Positions 24,051 through 32,193 of a stretch of DNA of 32,323 bases are shown here, in pieces (position 1 is the first letter of the stretch; each line of letters begins with the position of its first letter). This DNA is from GCA-2731375 sp046582635 (GTDB lineage: Bacteria > Pseudomonadota > Alphaproteobacteria > GCA-2731375). The translations under genes and the position numbers were made by a program. Where the stretch lies: assembly GCA_046582635.1 (NCBI GenBank), contig JAYGEA010000024.1:1-32323 (forward strand), in the 5' to 3' direction. Below the pieces are notes generated by a model. It was not told where the DNA came from and made no database searches. It saw nothing but the letters and a program-made list of their open reading frames with translations.

Positions 24051-24572
24051 TTAGAGGTCTCTTGGCGTAACGAATTCCCGCAATCCGCCAGCCTGTCCGG
24101 CAACGCCGCTCCACGGCTGTTCGAACCGCAGAACCGCCAGCGCGGCGGGTGGAAATTCCAGCTGCAGTTGACTTAGCACAACATCCCCGCGCCCGCCGCA
24201 GTAAAACAGCGCCGCTTCGTGCAGGCCCGGATTGTGCCCGATAAGCATCACCCTTTCGGCACTTTCGGGCAGGGCGCGGATCCGCTGATGCAGGGCCACC
24301 ACGCCGGCCAGATACAGCGGCGGTTCGAATTCGATGGGGGCTGGGTGGTCCAGACAGGCGGCAAGGCAGTCCCAGGTCTGCCGCGTGCGCGCCGCCGTCG
24401 AGCAGAGCACAAGGTCCAAGGACGCGCCGCTGTTGGCCAGCCGGCGCGAAATGTGGCGCCCCATGGCCAGGCTGGCGCGCCTGCCGGCTGGGTTGAGGGC
24501 GCGGTCATGATCATCCGTATCCGGGCCGCCAAAACCGGCGTTGCCATGGCGCAGCAGATACAGGGTCGCCAT
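24051..24572 (-). CDS. sixA: SixA-type phosphohistidine phosphatase
   Basis: A 173-residue histidine phosphatase-superfamily protein. The start MATLYLLRHGNAG holds the catalytic RHG, a second conserved Arg lies in CSTAARTRQTW, and the later His is in MLIGHNPGLHE. SixA proteins dephosphorylate histidine in phosphorelay or PTS phosphotransfer proteins. ATG 24572 is used; a TTG at 24584 lies in the hisF end. It follows the hisF stop by 1 base and precedes hisE by 20 bases, so it is embedded in the his operon. Its role there is unknown; it may simply be co-transcribed. Confidence 0.88.
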   Translation of the reverse strand: MATLYLLRHGNAGFGGPDTDDHDRALNPAGRRASLAMGRHISRRLANSGASLDLVLCSTAARTRQTWDCLAACLDHPAPIEFEPPLYLAGVVALHQRIRALPESAERVMLIGHNPGLHEAALFYCGGRGDVVLSQLQLEFPPAALAVLRFEQPWSGVAGQAGGLREFVTPRDL

Positions 24573-24573
24573 A

Positions 24574-25350
24574 TTAGCCGCCAAGATCCAAGGGCATCCG
24601 CACCGGCAGTCCCGCCGCCCGCATGGCCTGTTTCACTTGGTTGATGGAGAATACGCCAAAATGAAAGATCGAGGCGGCCAGAACCGCATCCGCATGGCCT
24701 ATGGTGATACCGTCCACCATGTGAGCAAGGGTGCCGACACCGCCCGAGGCGACCACGGGCACGGGGACGGCATCCGCCACGGCGCGGGTCAGCGCCGTGT
24801 CGAAGCCCGCCTTGGTGCCGTCCCGGTCCATGGAGGTGAGCAGGATTTCCCCCGCTCCCAATTCGGCCATGCGCCGGGCCCAGCCGACCGCCTCGATCCC
24901 CGTGGGATTGCGGCCGCCATGGGTGAAGACCTCGAAACCGCCGCTGCCGTCCCGTTTCGCATCAATGGCGACGACAATGCATTGATCGCCGAACTTGCGC
25001 GCCGCCTCCCGCACGAATTCTGGACGGTTCACGGCCGCCGTGTTGATGGAGACCTTGTCGGCGCCCGACAGCAGCAGCCGGCGTACATCCTCCACCACCC
25101 GCACGCCGCCGCCCACCGTGAGCGGCATGAAACAATGCTCCGCCGTGGCCCGGACCACGTCATAGATGGTCTCCCGGTTGTCGGACGAGGCGGTGATGTC
25201 AAGAAAGGTCAGTTCATCGGCCCCGGCCGCATCATAGATTTTGGCCTGTTCCACGGGATCGCCCGCGTCCACCAGGTCAACGAAATTGACGCCCTTCACG
25301 ACGCGGCCGTCCTTCACGTCCAGGCAGGGTATGACGCGTTTGGTCAACAT
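24574..25350 (-). CDS. hisF: Imidazole glycerol phosphate synthase cyclase subunit HisF
   Basis: The TIM-barrel subunit that turns PRFAR and ammonia from HisH into imidazole glycerol phosphate and AICAR. The 258 residues start MLTKRVIPCLDVKDGRVVKG, with catalytic Asp residues in PCLDVKDG and LLTSMDRDGTKAGFD. The ASGGVGTLAHM phosphate loop is present. The ATG at 25350 overlaps the hisA stop, so translation is coupled. SixA begins right after its stop. Confidence 0.96.
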   Translation of the reverse strand: MLTKRVIPCLDVKDGRVVKGVNFVDLVDAGDPVEQAKIYDAAGADELTFLDITASSDNRETIYDVVRATAEHCFMPLTVGGGVRVVEDVRRLLLSGADKVSINTAAVNRPEFVREAARKFGDQCIVVAIDAKRDGSGGFEVFTHGGRNPTGIEAVGWARRMAELGAGEILLTSMDRDGTKAGFDTALTRAVADAVPVPVVASGGVGTLAHMVDGITIGHADAVLAASIFHFGVFSINQVKQAMRAAGLPVRMPLDLGG

Positions 25351-26066
25351 AAGGCAGCCAAGGCCTCCGCGACGTCAAAGGCGCCATCATACAGCGCCCG
25401 GCCGACGATGACGCCGTCGATGCCTTTCCCCGCTTCCGCCTTCAACGCCGCCAAATCATCCAGGTTTGTCACCCCGCCAGAGGCGATGACCGGCGTGCTC
25501 AAGCCATCGGCCAATGCGGCGGTGGCGGCAACGTTGTGGCCCTGCATGGCGCCGTCGCGGTCGATATCGGTGTAGATGATGGCCGCGGCACCCGCACCTT
25601 CGAAGTGGCGGGCCAGCTCGATCACCGGCATCTCGGATTGCTCCACCCAGCCCTCCACGGCGACCTGGCCCTTCCGGCCGTCAATTCCGATGGCGATTTT
25701 GCCGGGATGACGGCGGCACAGATCAGCCACCCGGTCCGGCTCGCGCAGTGCCAGGGTGCCGATGATGACCCGGTGCATGCCGGCTTCCAGCCAGCCCAGC
25801 GCCGTTTCCTCGTCGCGGATGCCGCCACCCAATTGTACGGGGATATCCACGGCCGCCAAAATCTCCGAGACTGCCGCGCCGTTGACGGGCCGGCCCTCGA
25901 TGGCGCCGTTCAGGTCCACCAGATGCAGCCATTTGCAGCCGGCATCCTGAAAGCTGCGGGCCTGGGCGGCGGGATCATTATTGAAAATGGTCGCGGCATC
26001 CATTTCGCCGCGCAGCAGGCGCACGCAATTGCCGTCTTTCAGATCAATGGCGGGATAGAGATGCAT
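25344..26066 (-). CDS. hisA: ProFAR isomerase HisA
   Basis: Isomerises ProFAR to PRFAR, the fourth step of histidine synthesis, in a TIM barrel closely related to HisF. The 240 residues begin MHLYPAIDLKDGNCVRLLRG, with the catalytic Asp in AIDLKDG and the second acidic site in YTDIDRDGAMQG. QLGGGIRDEE and ASGGVTNLDDL are phosphate loops. The start is ATG 26066, one base past the hisH stop; its own stop overlaps the hisF start. Confidence 0.96.
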   Translation of the reverse strand: MHLYPAIDLKDGNCVRLLRGEMDAATIFNNDPAAQARSFQDAGCKWLHLVDLNGAIEGRPVNGAAVSEILAAVDIPVQLGGGIRDEETALGWLEAGMHRVIIGTLALREPDRVADLCRRHPGKIAIGIDGRKGQVAVEGWVEQSEMPVIELARHFEGAGAAAIIYTDIDRDGAMQGHNVAATAALADGLSTPVIASGGVTNLDDLAALKAEAGKGIDGVIVGRALYDGAFDVAEALAALC

Positions 26067-26067
26067 T

Positions 26068-26712
26068 TTATGGTGACCAGGCAAGAAAGTTGGCAATGAA
26101 TTTCAGGCCCACGGCCTGGCTCTTCTCGGGATGAAACTGCGTGCCGACAATGTTGTCCCGGCCCAATGCGGCGACAATTGTGGGGCCGTAGTCGACCGTG
26201 GCCATGACATGGGCCGGATCGGTTGGGACGAAGCCATAGGAATGCACGAAATAGACAAAAGAGCCCCCCTCGATGCCGGCGAACAAATTCGCCGGGCTTT
26301 CCGCGACATTAAGGGCGTTCCAGCCCATATGCGGCACCTTGCGGCGGGGATCGCCGGTCTCGATGGCGCGCACCTCGCCGCCAATCCAGCCCAGGCCGTC
26401 ATGGGTACCGTATTCCAGGCCCCGTTCGGCCAGCAATTGCATGCCGACGCAGATACCCAGAAACGGCCGGGCCCTTTTCAGCGCGACCTCCGCCAAAGCC
26501 TCCACCATGCCGTCGACGGCGCCCAGGCCCCGCCGGCAATCAGCGAAGGCGCCGACACCCGGCAAGACGACGCGGTCGGCCTTGGCCACAACGTCGGCGT
26601 CGGAGGTGACCACGACGGCCACATGCGTTGCATGCTCCCGGCCGGCCTTCTCGAACGCCTTTTCGGCGGAGCAGAGGTTGCCGGAGCCATAGTCGACAAT
26701 GGCGACACGCAT
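26068..26712 (-). CDS. hisH: Imidazole glycerol phosphate synthase glutaminase subunit HisH
   Basis: Class I glutamine amidotransferase that feeds ammonia to HisF. The 214 residues show the nucleophile Cys in LGICVGMQLLAERG, the His-x-Glu pair in GTQFHPEKSQ, and the N-terminal VAIVDYGSGNLCSAEKAFEK. The protein length is normal. Its ATG at 26712 is only eight bases from the left end of the inverted-repeat element, and the AGGGG ribosome site partly uses the element's last bases. The element therefore sits directly in its translation start region. Confidence 0.95.
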   Translation of the reverse strand: MRVAIVDYGSGNLCSAEKAFEKAGREHATHVAVVVTSDADVVAKADRVVLPGVGAFADCRRGLGAVDGMVEALAEVALKRARPFLGICVGMQLLAERGLEYGTHDGLGWIGGEVRAIETGDPRRKVPHMGWNALNVAESPANLFAGIEGGSFVYFVHSYGFVPTDPAHVMATVDYGPTIVAALGRDNIVGTQFHPEKSQAVGLKFIANFLAWSP

Positions 26713-26720
26713 GACAGCCC

Positions 26721-26992
26721 CTAGTACCCTCTATCGGGATAGGATGATACGTCTGATCGCCCAGTCGGGTCTTTCGGGTAGGAGGCGTTGCGCAGGCGAT
26801 GCGGGACATCGTCAAGCGACGGCGACGCCGCCGAAAGACCCGAATGGGCGACCCGAAGGGCGGATTTGCACGCCCCTCGGGCTGCGTCACGCGGCTCTTG
26901 TGATGCGCCAGCATCACGGCGAACCACGCTCCTTGCCGAAGAGACCTGCAAATCCGTCATACGTATCATCCTATCCCGATAGAGGGTACTAG
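26721..26992. mobile_element. MITE-like element with perfect 32-bp terminal inverted repeats inside the his operon
   Basis: The first and last 32 bases of this 272-base segment (26721-26752 and 26961-26992) are exact reverse complements, starting CTAGTACCCTCTATCGGGAT and ending in CTAG. Inside, further inverted pairs exist: about 26755-26778 with 26830-26852, and GGATTTGCA near 26861 with TGCAAATCC near 26948. No transposase gene is encoded, and the small ORFs are not convincing. The right end supplies the TAG stop of the DUF2628 gene, and the left end is part of the hisH ribosome site. As RNA the segment would fold into a long hairpin between two operon genes. A target-site duplication beyond the CTAG ends was not identified. 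Confidence 0.8.
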
Positions 26993-27468
26993 ACCGGGTC
27001 GAAAGGCGTGGCGAAGGGGGTCAGGCGGCTGGCCGGCAGCGGCGTGACGGGGGGCGTCATGGGTGTCACCACCGCCGGTTCGCCTTGATCTCCCTGGCGC
27101 CATATCTGGTGAAAGAATATCTCTTCGGCGTGGCTCAGGTCGCTGGCCGCGACAACGGTGACGAATTCATAACCCTTGGCGCCAAGACGCCAGCGCCGCC
27201 AGTCGTTGGCCACGGCGGCGACCAATAAGGACAACACCAAGGACAACAACAGCCCGGTCAGCGTATCCATGCCCGTCAATGTGACCAAGCCCGACAACAG
27301 GCCCGTCGCCAGAAGATAGGCCCCAAGGCCCCAGGACTGCAGGCGGTAGAGCAACCACACCAGCGGCATGAACAGGGCCGGCCAGCAGAACCCTTCCTTG
27401 ATCAAGACCACGTCCGGCGCCGTTGCATCGCCCATCCCGGGCCTGTTTTGCACGGTGTAAAGGCGCAT
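26989..27468 (-). CDS. DUF2628 family membrane protein
   Basis: A 159-residue protein with the DUF2628 layout: MRLYTVQNRPG start, then FCWPALFMPLVWLLYRLQSWG, and two or three hydrophobic helices to about residue 95, then a cytosolic tail. The function is unknown. It occurs between hisB and hisH in many alphaproteobacteria, so co-transcription with the his genes is normal here. The start ATG 27468 is five bases past the hisB stop, in the hisB reading context. Its TAG stop lies in the right end of the inverted-repeat element, so the original C-terminus may have been different. Confidence 0.82.
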   Translation of the reverse strand: MRLYTVQNRPGMGDATAPDVVLIKEGFCWPALFMPLVWLLYRLQSWGLGAYLLATGLLSGLVTLTGMDTLTGLLLSLVLSLLVAAVANDWRRWRLGAKGYEFVTVVAASDLSHAEEIFFHQIWRQGDQGEPAVVTPMTPPVTPLPASRLTPFATPFDPV

Positions 27469-27472
27469 CGGC

Positions 27473-28072
27473 TTACAAGCTGCCGCCCAGCACGCCCTTG
27501 GTGGAGGGGACGGCGCCGGCTTTGCGCGGGTCGATCTCCACCGCCTGGCGCAGGCTGGTGGCCAGGCCCTTGAAACAGCTTTCCACCATGTGATGGTTGT
27601 TCTCGCCATACAGCACTTCCACGTGCAGGGTGATGCCGGCGGCCTGGCTCAACGCCTGGAACCATTCCCGAAACAACTCCGTGTCCATCTCGCCCAGTTT
27701 CGGCCGGCTGAATTTGACCTTCCAGATCAGATAGGGCCGGTTGGAGAGATCCAGGGCCACACGGGTCAGGGTCTCGTCCATGGGCGTCATGGCATGGCCG
27801 TAGCGCATGATGCCGGCGCGGTCGCCCAGGGCCTCGCGAATTGCCTGACCGATGGCCAGCCCGGTATCCTCGGTGGTGTGGTGGCCGTCGATATGCAGAT
27901 CGCCCTTGGTCCGGACGGTCAAGTCCATCAGGCTGTGGCGGGAGAACTGCTCCAGCATATGATCCAGAAATCCAAGCCCGGTTTCGATATCATAGACGCC
28001 CGTGCCGTCGAGATTAACTTCGACCGAGATCTGCGTTTCCTTGGTATTTCGCTCCACCTTCGCCTGGCGCAT
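27473..28072 (-). CDS. hisB: Imidazoleglycerol-phosphate dehydratase HisB
   Basis: Dehydrates imidazole glycerol phosphate to imidazole acetol phosphate; monofunctional form without the N-terminal phosphatase. The 199 residues include the Mn2+-binding GHHTTEDTGLAIG and ENNHHMVESCFKGLA motifs. ATG 28072 is used with GGAG seven bases upstream; the longer frame to 28495 overlaps hslV and is not real. It is the first gene of the his transcript seen here, and diverges from hslV. Confidence 0.96.
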   Translation of the reverse strand: MRQAKVERNTKETQISVEVNLDGTGVYDIETGLGFLDHMLEQFSRHSLMDLTVRTKGDLHIDGHHTTEDTGLAIGQAIREALGDRAGIMRYGHAMTPMDETLTRVALDLSNRPYLIWKVKFSRPKLGEMDTELFREWFQALSQAAGITLHVEVLYGENNHHMVESCFKGLATSLRQAVEIDPRKAGAVPSTKGVLGGSL

Positions 28073-28150
28073 GGCCCTGCTCCCCAATAACTGTACGTGG
28101 CAACTGGCAGGCGCGGTATACCAGGACCGGGCGGCATTCGCCAGTGGGCG

Positions 28151-28177
28151 CTTGAAACCTCGTGCAAATCGCCATAC
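28151..28177 (+). promoter_or_regulatory. Candidate sigma-32 (RpoH) promoter of hslVU
   Basis: CTTGAA at 28151-28156 and CCATAC at 28172-28177 are 15 bases apart, close to the alphaproteobacterial heat-shock consensus CTTGAA-N-CCATAT-type. It lies in the hisB-hslV gap. A start near 28184 would leave about 25 bases to a TTG at 28209, which supports that TTG as the hslV start. Confidence 0.5.
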
Positions 28178-28208
28178 ATGATGGGTTCGCATGAAGAGGA
28201 AGAGAAAC

Positions 28209-28769
28209 TTGAGACATTCGAACGAGGATATCTGGTACGGCACGACCATATTGTGCGTCCGCAAGGGCGATGACGTGGTCATGGTGGGCGACGGCCAGGT
28301 CAGCCTGGGCCAGACCGTGATCAAGGCCAATGCCCGCAAGGTCCGGCGCCTCGGATCGGGCGGCAAGATCATCGCCGGTTTCGCCGGCGCCACGGCGGAT
28401 GCCTTCACGCTGTTTGAACGCCTGGAGGGCAAGCTGGAACAGCACCCCGGCAATCTGACCCGGGCGGCGGTGGAGATGGCCAAGGATTGGCGCACGGATC
28501 GCTACCTGCGCCGGCTGGAGGCCATGATGGCGGTGGCGGACGCGGGTACCTCTCTGGTCCTGACCGGCACCGGCGATGTGCTGGAGCCCGAAGACGGCCT
28601 GATCGGCATTGGTTCGGGCGGCTCCTTCGCTCTGGCCGCGGCCCGCGCCCTGATCGACCTGGACCACATGGGGGCCGAAGACATCGCGCGCAAGGCCATG
28701 AGCATTGCCGCCGGCATCTGTGTTTACACAAATGAAAATATTACCGTGGAAACTCTCAAGCATGACTGA
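28209..28769 (+). CDS. hslV: ATP-dependent protease peptidase subunit HslV
   Basis: The 186-residue proteasome-like peptidase degrades proteins unfolded by HslU. After a short propeptide (RHSNEDIWYG) the mature N-terminus TTILCVRKG carries the catalytic Thr. GDGQVSLGQTV, IGSGGSFALAAARAL and the C-terminal IAAGICVYTNENITVETL are typical. I prefer TTG 28209 because AGAGGAAGAG lies just before it and the sigma-32-like promoter fits; ATG 28191 is in frame and adds six residues (MKRKRN) not usual for HslV. It overlaps hslU by eight bases. Confidence 0.92.
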   Translation: MRHSNEDIWYGTTILCVRKGDDVVMVGDGQVSLGQTVIKANARKVRRLGSGGKIIAGFAGATADAFTLFERLEGKLEQHPGNLTRAAVEMAKDWRTDRYLRRLEAMMAVADAGTSLVLTGTGDVLEPEDGLIGIGSGGSFALAAARALIDLDHMGAEDIARKAMSIAAGICVYTNENITVETLKHD

Positions 28770-30075
28770 ATTCAGCCCCCGGGAGATTGTCTCCGAATTG
28801 GACCGTTTTATCGTCGGCCAGAACGATGCCAAGCGGGCCGTGGCCATTGCCCTGCGCAACCGCTGGCGGCGCATGAAGCTAGAAGGCAACATGCGCGAAG
28901 AGGTGATGCCCAAGAACATCCTGATGATCGGCCCCACGGGCGTCGGCAAGACCGAGATTGCCCGCCGCCTGGCCCGTCTGGCCCATGCGCCCTTCGTCAA
29001 GGTTGAAGCCACCAAATTTACCGAAGTCGGTTATGTGGGCCGGGATGTGGAACAGATCATCCGTGACCTGGTGGAAATCGCCTTGACCATGCTGCGGGAA
29101 AAGCGCCGGGAGACGGTTCAGGCCAAGGCGGAACTGGCGGCCGAAGAACGGGTTCTGGACGCCCTGGTCGGCGATACCGCCTCGGCGAGCACCCGGGATG
29201 CCTTCCGGCAGAAACTGCGCAGCGGTGAATTGGCCGAAAAGGAAATCGAACTGGATCTGGCCGATACGGGCACGGGCGGCATGCCCACCTTTGATGTGCC
29301 GGGCATGCCCGGCGCGCAAATGGGCATGATCAATCTCAACGACATGCTGGGCAAGGCCTTGGGCGCGGACCGCACCAAGCGGCGGAAGCTGTCAGTGGAG
29401 GAATCCTACGACGTTTTGGTGGCGGAGGAATCCGACAAGCTGTTGGACGAGGAATCCCTGGTCCGCGACGCCCTGCAGGCGGTGGAGGAAAACGGCATCG
29501 TTTTTCTGGATGAAATCGACAAGGTCACCGCGCGCTCCGAACGTTCGGGCGGCGATGTCAGCCGCGAGGGCGTACAGCGGGATCTCCTCCCCCTGCTGGA
29601 AGGCACCACGGTTTCCACCAAATACGGCGCCATCAAGACCGACCATGTGCTGTTCATCGCCTCGGGCGCATTCCATCTGGCCAAGCCGTCGGATCTGCTG
29701 CCCGAATTGCAGGGCCGCTTGCCTATCCGGGTGGAGCTGTCGGCCCTGGGCGCGGAAGATTTCAAACGCATTTTGCTGGAGCCGGAGTTCTCCTTGATCA
29801 AGCAGTACGTCGCCCTGTTGGGGACCGAGGGCGTCACCCTGGAATTCGCCGACGACGCCATCGACGAGATTGCCGCCGTGGCGGCGGAGGTGAACCAGAA
29901 TGTGGAAAACATCAGCGCCCGCCGCCTGCACACCATATTGGAGCGTATTCTGGACGAGATCAGCTTCTCCGCCACCGACCGCCCTGGCGAAGTGGTGACC
30001 ATCGATGCGGCCTACGTCCGCGACAACATGGGCGATCTGGCCAAAAACGCGGATTTGTCGAAGTTTATCCTGTAG
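28762..30075 (+). CDS. hslU: ATP-dependent protease ATPase subunit HslU
   Basis: AAA+ unfoldase that feeds HslV. The 437 residues carry Walker A GPTGVGKTE, Walker B IVFLDEIDKV, the pore GYVGRD loop, the intermediate I-domain (about residues 110-240), and the sensor and C-terminal parts ending LSKFIL, whose exposed tail activates HslV. ATG 28762 starts MTEFSPREIVSELDRFIVGQ; the longer frame upstream is in hslV. It ends 29 bases before a convergent SDR gene, with no obvious intrinsic terminator between them. Confidence 0.97.
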   Translation: MTEFSPREIVSELDRFIVGQNDAKRAVAIALRNRWRRMKLEGNMREEVMPKNILMIGPTGVGKTEIARRLARLAHAPFVKVEATKFTEVGYVGRDVEQIIRDLVEIALTMLREKRRETVQAKAELAAEERVLDALVGDTASASTRDAFRQKLRSGELAEKEIELDLADTGTGGMPTFDVPGMPGAQMGMINLNDMLGKALGADRTKRRKLSVEESYDVLVAEESDKLLDEESLVRDALQAVEENGIVFLDEIDKVTARSERSGGDVSREGVQRDLLPLLEGTTVSTKYGAIKTDHVLFIASGAFHLAKPSDLLPELQGRLPIRVELSALGAEDFKRILLEPEFSLIKQYVALLGTEGVTLEFADDAIDEIAAVAAEVNQNVENISARRLHTILERILDEISFSATDRPGEVVTIDAAYVRDNMGDLAKNADLSKFIL

Positions 30076-30103
30076 CGGTCAGTTTCGCCTGGCGCAACAC
30101 GTT

Positions 30104-30889
30104 CTAACCCTTGGGAACGAACGGATGTGTGGAGGAGAGGCCGCCGTCGACGGCAATGGCCTGGCCATTGACGTAGGAGGCCTCGTCGGAGGCCAGGAAC
30201 AGCGCCATGTTGGCAATTTCCTCGGGCTCGCCATTGCGCCTGGTTGGATTGAGCTGGCCGATCTTGCCCGCCGTGCCCCGGTCGCGGGCCCGGTCGAACG
30301 TGGGTTTGGTCATGCCGGTTTCGATCAGGCCGGGGCAAATGGCATTGACCCGCACGCCGGAGCCGAACAATTCGTTGGCCGTGGTCTGCACCAGGGAGAC
30401 GACGCCGGCCTTTGAGGCGGCATAGGGCGGCCCGCCCGCGTTGGCGCGCAGTGCGGCGACGGATGCGGTGCAAATGATGGACCCCTTGCCGGCCGCCGCC
30501 ATGACGGGCGCGGCGTGCTTGATGCACAGAAACGGCCCAATCAGATTGACCCGCAGGACGTCCTGCCAAAGCTCCACCGTTTGCTCGGCCAATGGGACCC
30601 GGCCCCCCGAAACCCCGGCGTTGGCATAGATCGCCTCCAACCCGCCATCGGTCTCCACACAGGTTTGGATGAAACCGGCCACCGCGTCCTCGTCACCCAC
30701 GTCCGCCGTTACCGCCATTGCCGTGCCGCCCGCCGCCGCGATCATCGCCACGGTCTCGGCCAAACCTTCCTCGGCCCGGTCCACGGCGACGACCGCGGAG
30801 CCCTCGCGGGCGAAGATGCGCGCGCTGGCTCTCCCGATGCCGCTGGCCGCACCTGTTACCACGGCCCGCTTGCCAGTTAATCTAGCCAA
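30104..30889 (-). CDS. Short-chain dehydrogenase/reductase (SDR)
   Basis: The 261-residue NAD(P)-dependent oxidoreductase has TGAASGIGRASA, YANAG in place of NNAG, CTASVAALR with the active-site Ser, and YAASK for the Tyr/Lys pair. PGLIETGM and SYVNGQAIAVDGG are typical of classical SDRs. The start is a TTG at 30889 (LARLTGK), with GAGGG further upstream than usual; no in-frame ATG is near. It is convergent with hslU and no partner gene suggests a pathway. Confidence 0.85.
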   Translation of the reverse strand: MARLTGKRAVVTGAASGIGRASARIFAREGSAVVAVDRAEEGLAETVAMIAAAGGTAMAVTADVGDEDAVAGFIQTCVETDGGLEAIYANAGVSGGRVPLAEQTVELWQDVLRVNLIGPFLCIKHAAPVMAAAGKGSIICTASVAALRANAGGPPYAASKAGVVSLVQTTANELFGSGVRVNAICPGLIETGMTKPTFDRARDRGTAGKIGQLNPTRRNGEPEEIANMALFLASDEASYVNGQAIAVDGGLSSTHPFVPKG

Positions 30890-30962
30890 AATATCATTCT
30901 TCCCTCGGCCAAATTAGCCGGCCAAATCGGTAAAGTCAGGGCAATTCCCTGCCTTAAAGCTA

Positions 30963-32176
30963 TCAGGCAAAACCATTTGGGTCGAGGCCCGCATCCGCCA
31001 TCATGCGGTTGGCCCGCATGATCTGATCCTTGGTAAGAACCCTTTCCCACTCGTTGGTTTCACCGCTGCGGTAGTGCAAGGCGCCTTTTTCGGGCTTGAG
31101 GTCAATCTGCGTCCAGTCGAAGGTCTCGAGGGGAATATCGTAAAATTCCAAAATAGCCTCAAAATAGGCCCGGTTGTCCTGCCGGAACCGCTCGTAACTG
31201 GTCAGCAGAATGCGGCCCGAAAACAGTCCCTCCCGCGTGGTCCGCTGCCAATTGGCGACCCATTCCGCCTCTTGCTCAAAGCGGTGGCCAAGGTAGTAGT
31301 CGGCCTGGTCGGAAAAATCCCATTGGCAGTAATCCGCCGGCAACCGTTTTACGAATACTTTCGCTTCGAACGAGCCAGCCGAAAACTGGTCGGCGTAATG
31401 GTGGATGCCGGAAATCATCGATTGCCGGGGGTCTCGTGTATGCACGACGATGCGGTCGATGCCGGCGCCTGACAGGGCGTTGAGCACGTCCGGGCTGGCC
31501 GGCAAATGCTCCTGACAAATGGCGCCGCCCTTGGCGAACAAATCCAGCCAACTGGGAATAACTTCGTCGCCGCGCAAAACCGGTTCGGTGATGTAGCAGC
31601 GGGGCATTTGCAGGCCTTGCACCATACGGGTGGCAATAAAAATGCTGGCTGATTTGAACAATGTATTCAACATCACCGCCGGCAGACCGCGGTCCAATGC
31701 AGCCCCTTGGTATTCGAAAAATTCTTCACTGCGGTAGAATGCAAGTTCGGGATGGCGGCGAACCGCATCGTCCAAAATCGCGTTGCCCTCGGCGCCGCGG
31801 CCCAGGGCGTCCAGAGCCGAACTCAAGGCATGGTAGGGCAATGTATCGGCGGCATCGGGGCCAAGCGGAAATACTCGCCCAAATTGTCAACCACGGCGGC
31901 ATAATTATCGAGCTTGAAATTCAGATTTGCCAGATCGTTGTACAGTCCGGCATTCTCCCTGTCCGTTTGCAGCAGCTTGATCAGGTGTTGCCGCGCTTGG
32001 GCCCACCACTGCAGCTTGAACGCAATCATGACCCGCAAGACGAGGATATCTTCATGTTCGGCAATATCGGGAGACATTTGATCAAATAACGTGGCTGCCG
32101 CCTCCAATGGTTCGGCATCTTTGTTCAGATCAAAATTCTGCAACAGGATCTTTATATCACTGATTAAGGACTCCAT
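30963..32176 (-). pseudogene. TPR-containing sulfotransferase-like protein, interrupted by a frameshift
   Basis: The N-terminal part (from ATG 32176 or GTG 32197) contains TPR-like helices (ENAGLYNDLANLNFKLDNY) and ends its frame after GEYFRLAP. One base added in the G4 run at 31857-31860 gives D-A-A-D-T-L-P-Y-H-A and continues the TPR (SALDALGRGAEGNAIL) into the sulfotransferase domain. There, TLFKSASIFIATRM resembles the PAPS-binding loop and HTRDPRQSMISG the 3'-phosphate site. Such proteins transfer sulfate from PAPS to a sugar or other acceptor; the substrate is not visible. The frameshift in a short C run suggests possible sequencing error. It is adjacent to an IS30-type remnant. Confidence 0.75.
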
Positions 32177-32193
32177 CTCTTCAGCCGCTGGAT

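Noticed and set aside
26788..26982. 64-codon ORF within the inverted-repeat element
   Set aside because: Low-complexity arginine/alanine product on a palindromic sequence; no start context or family.
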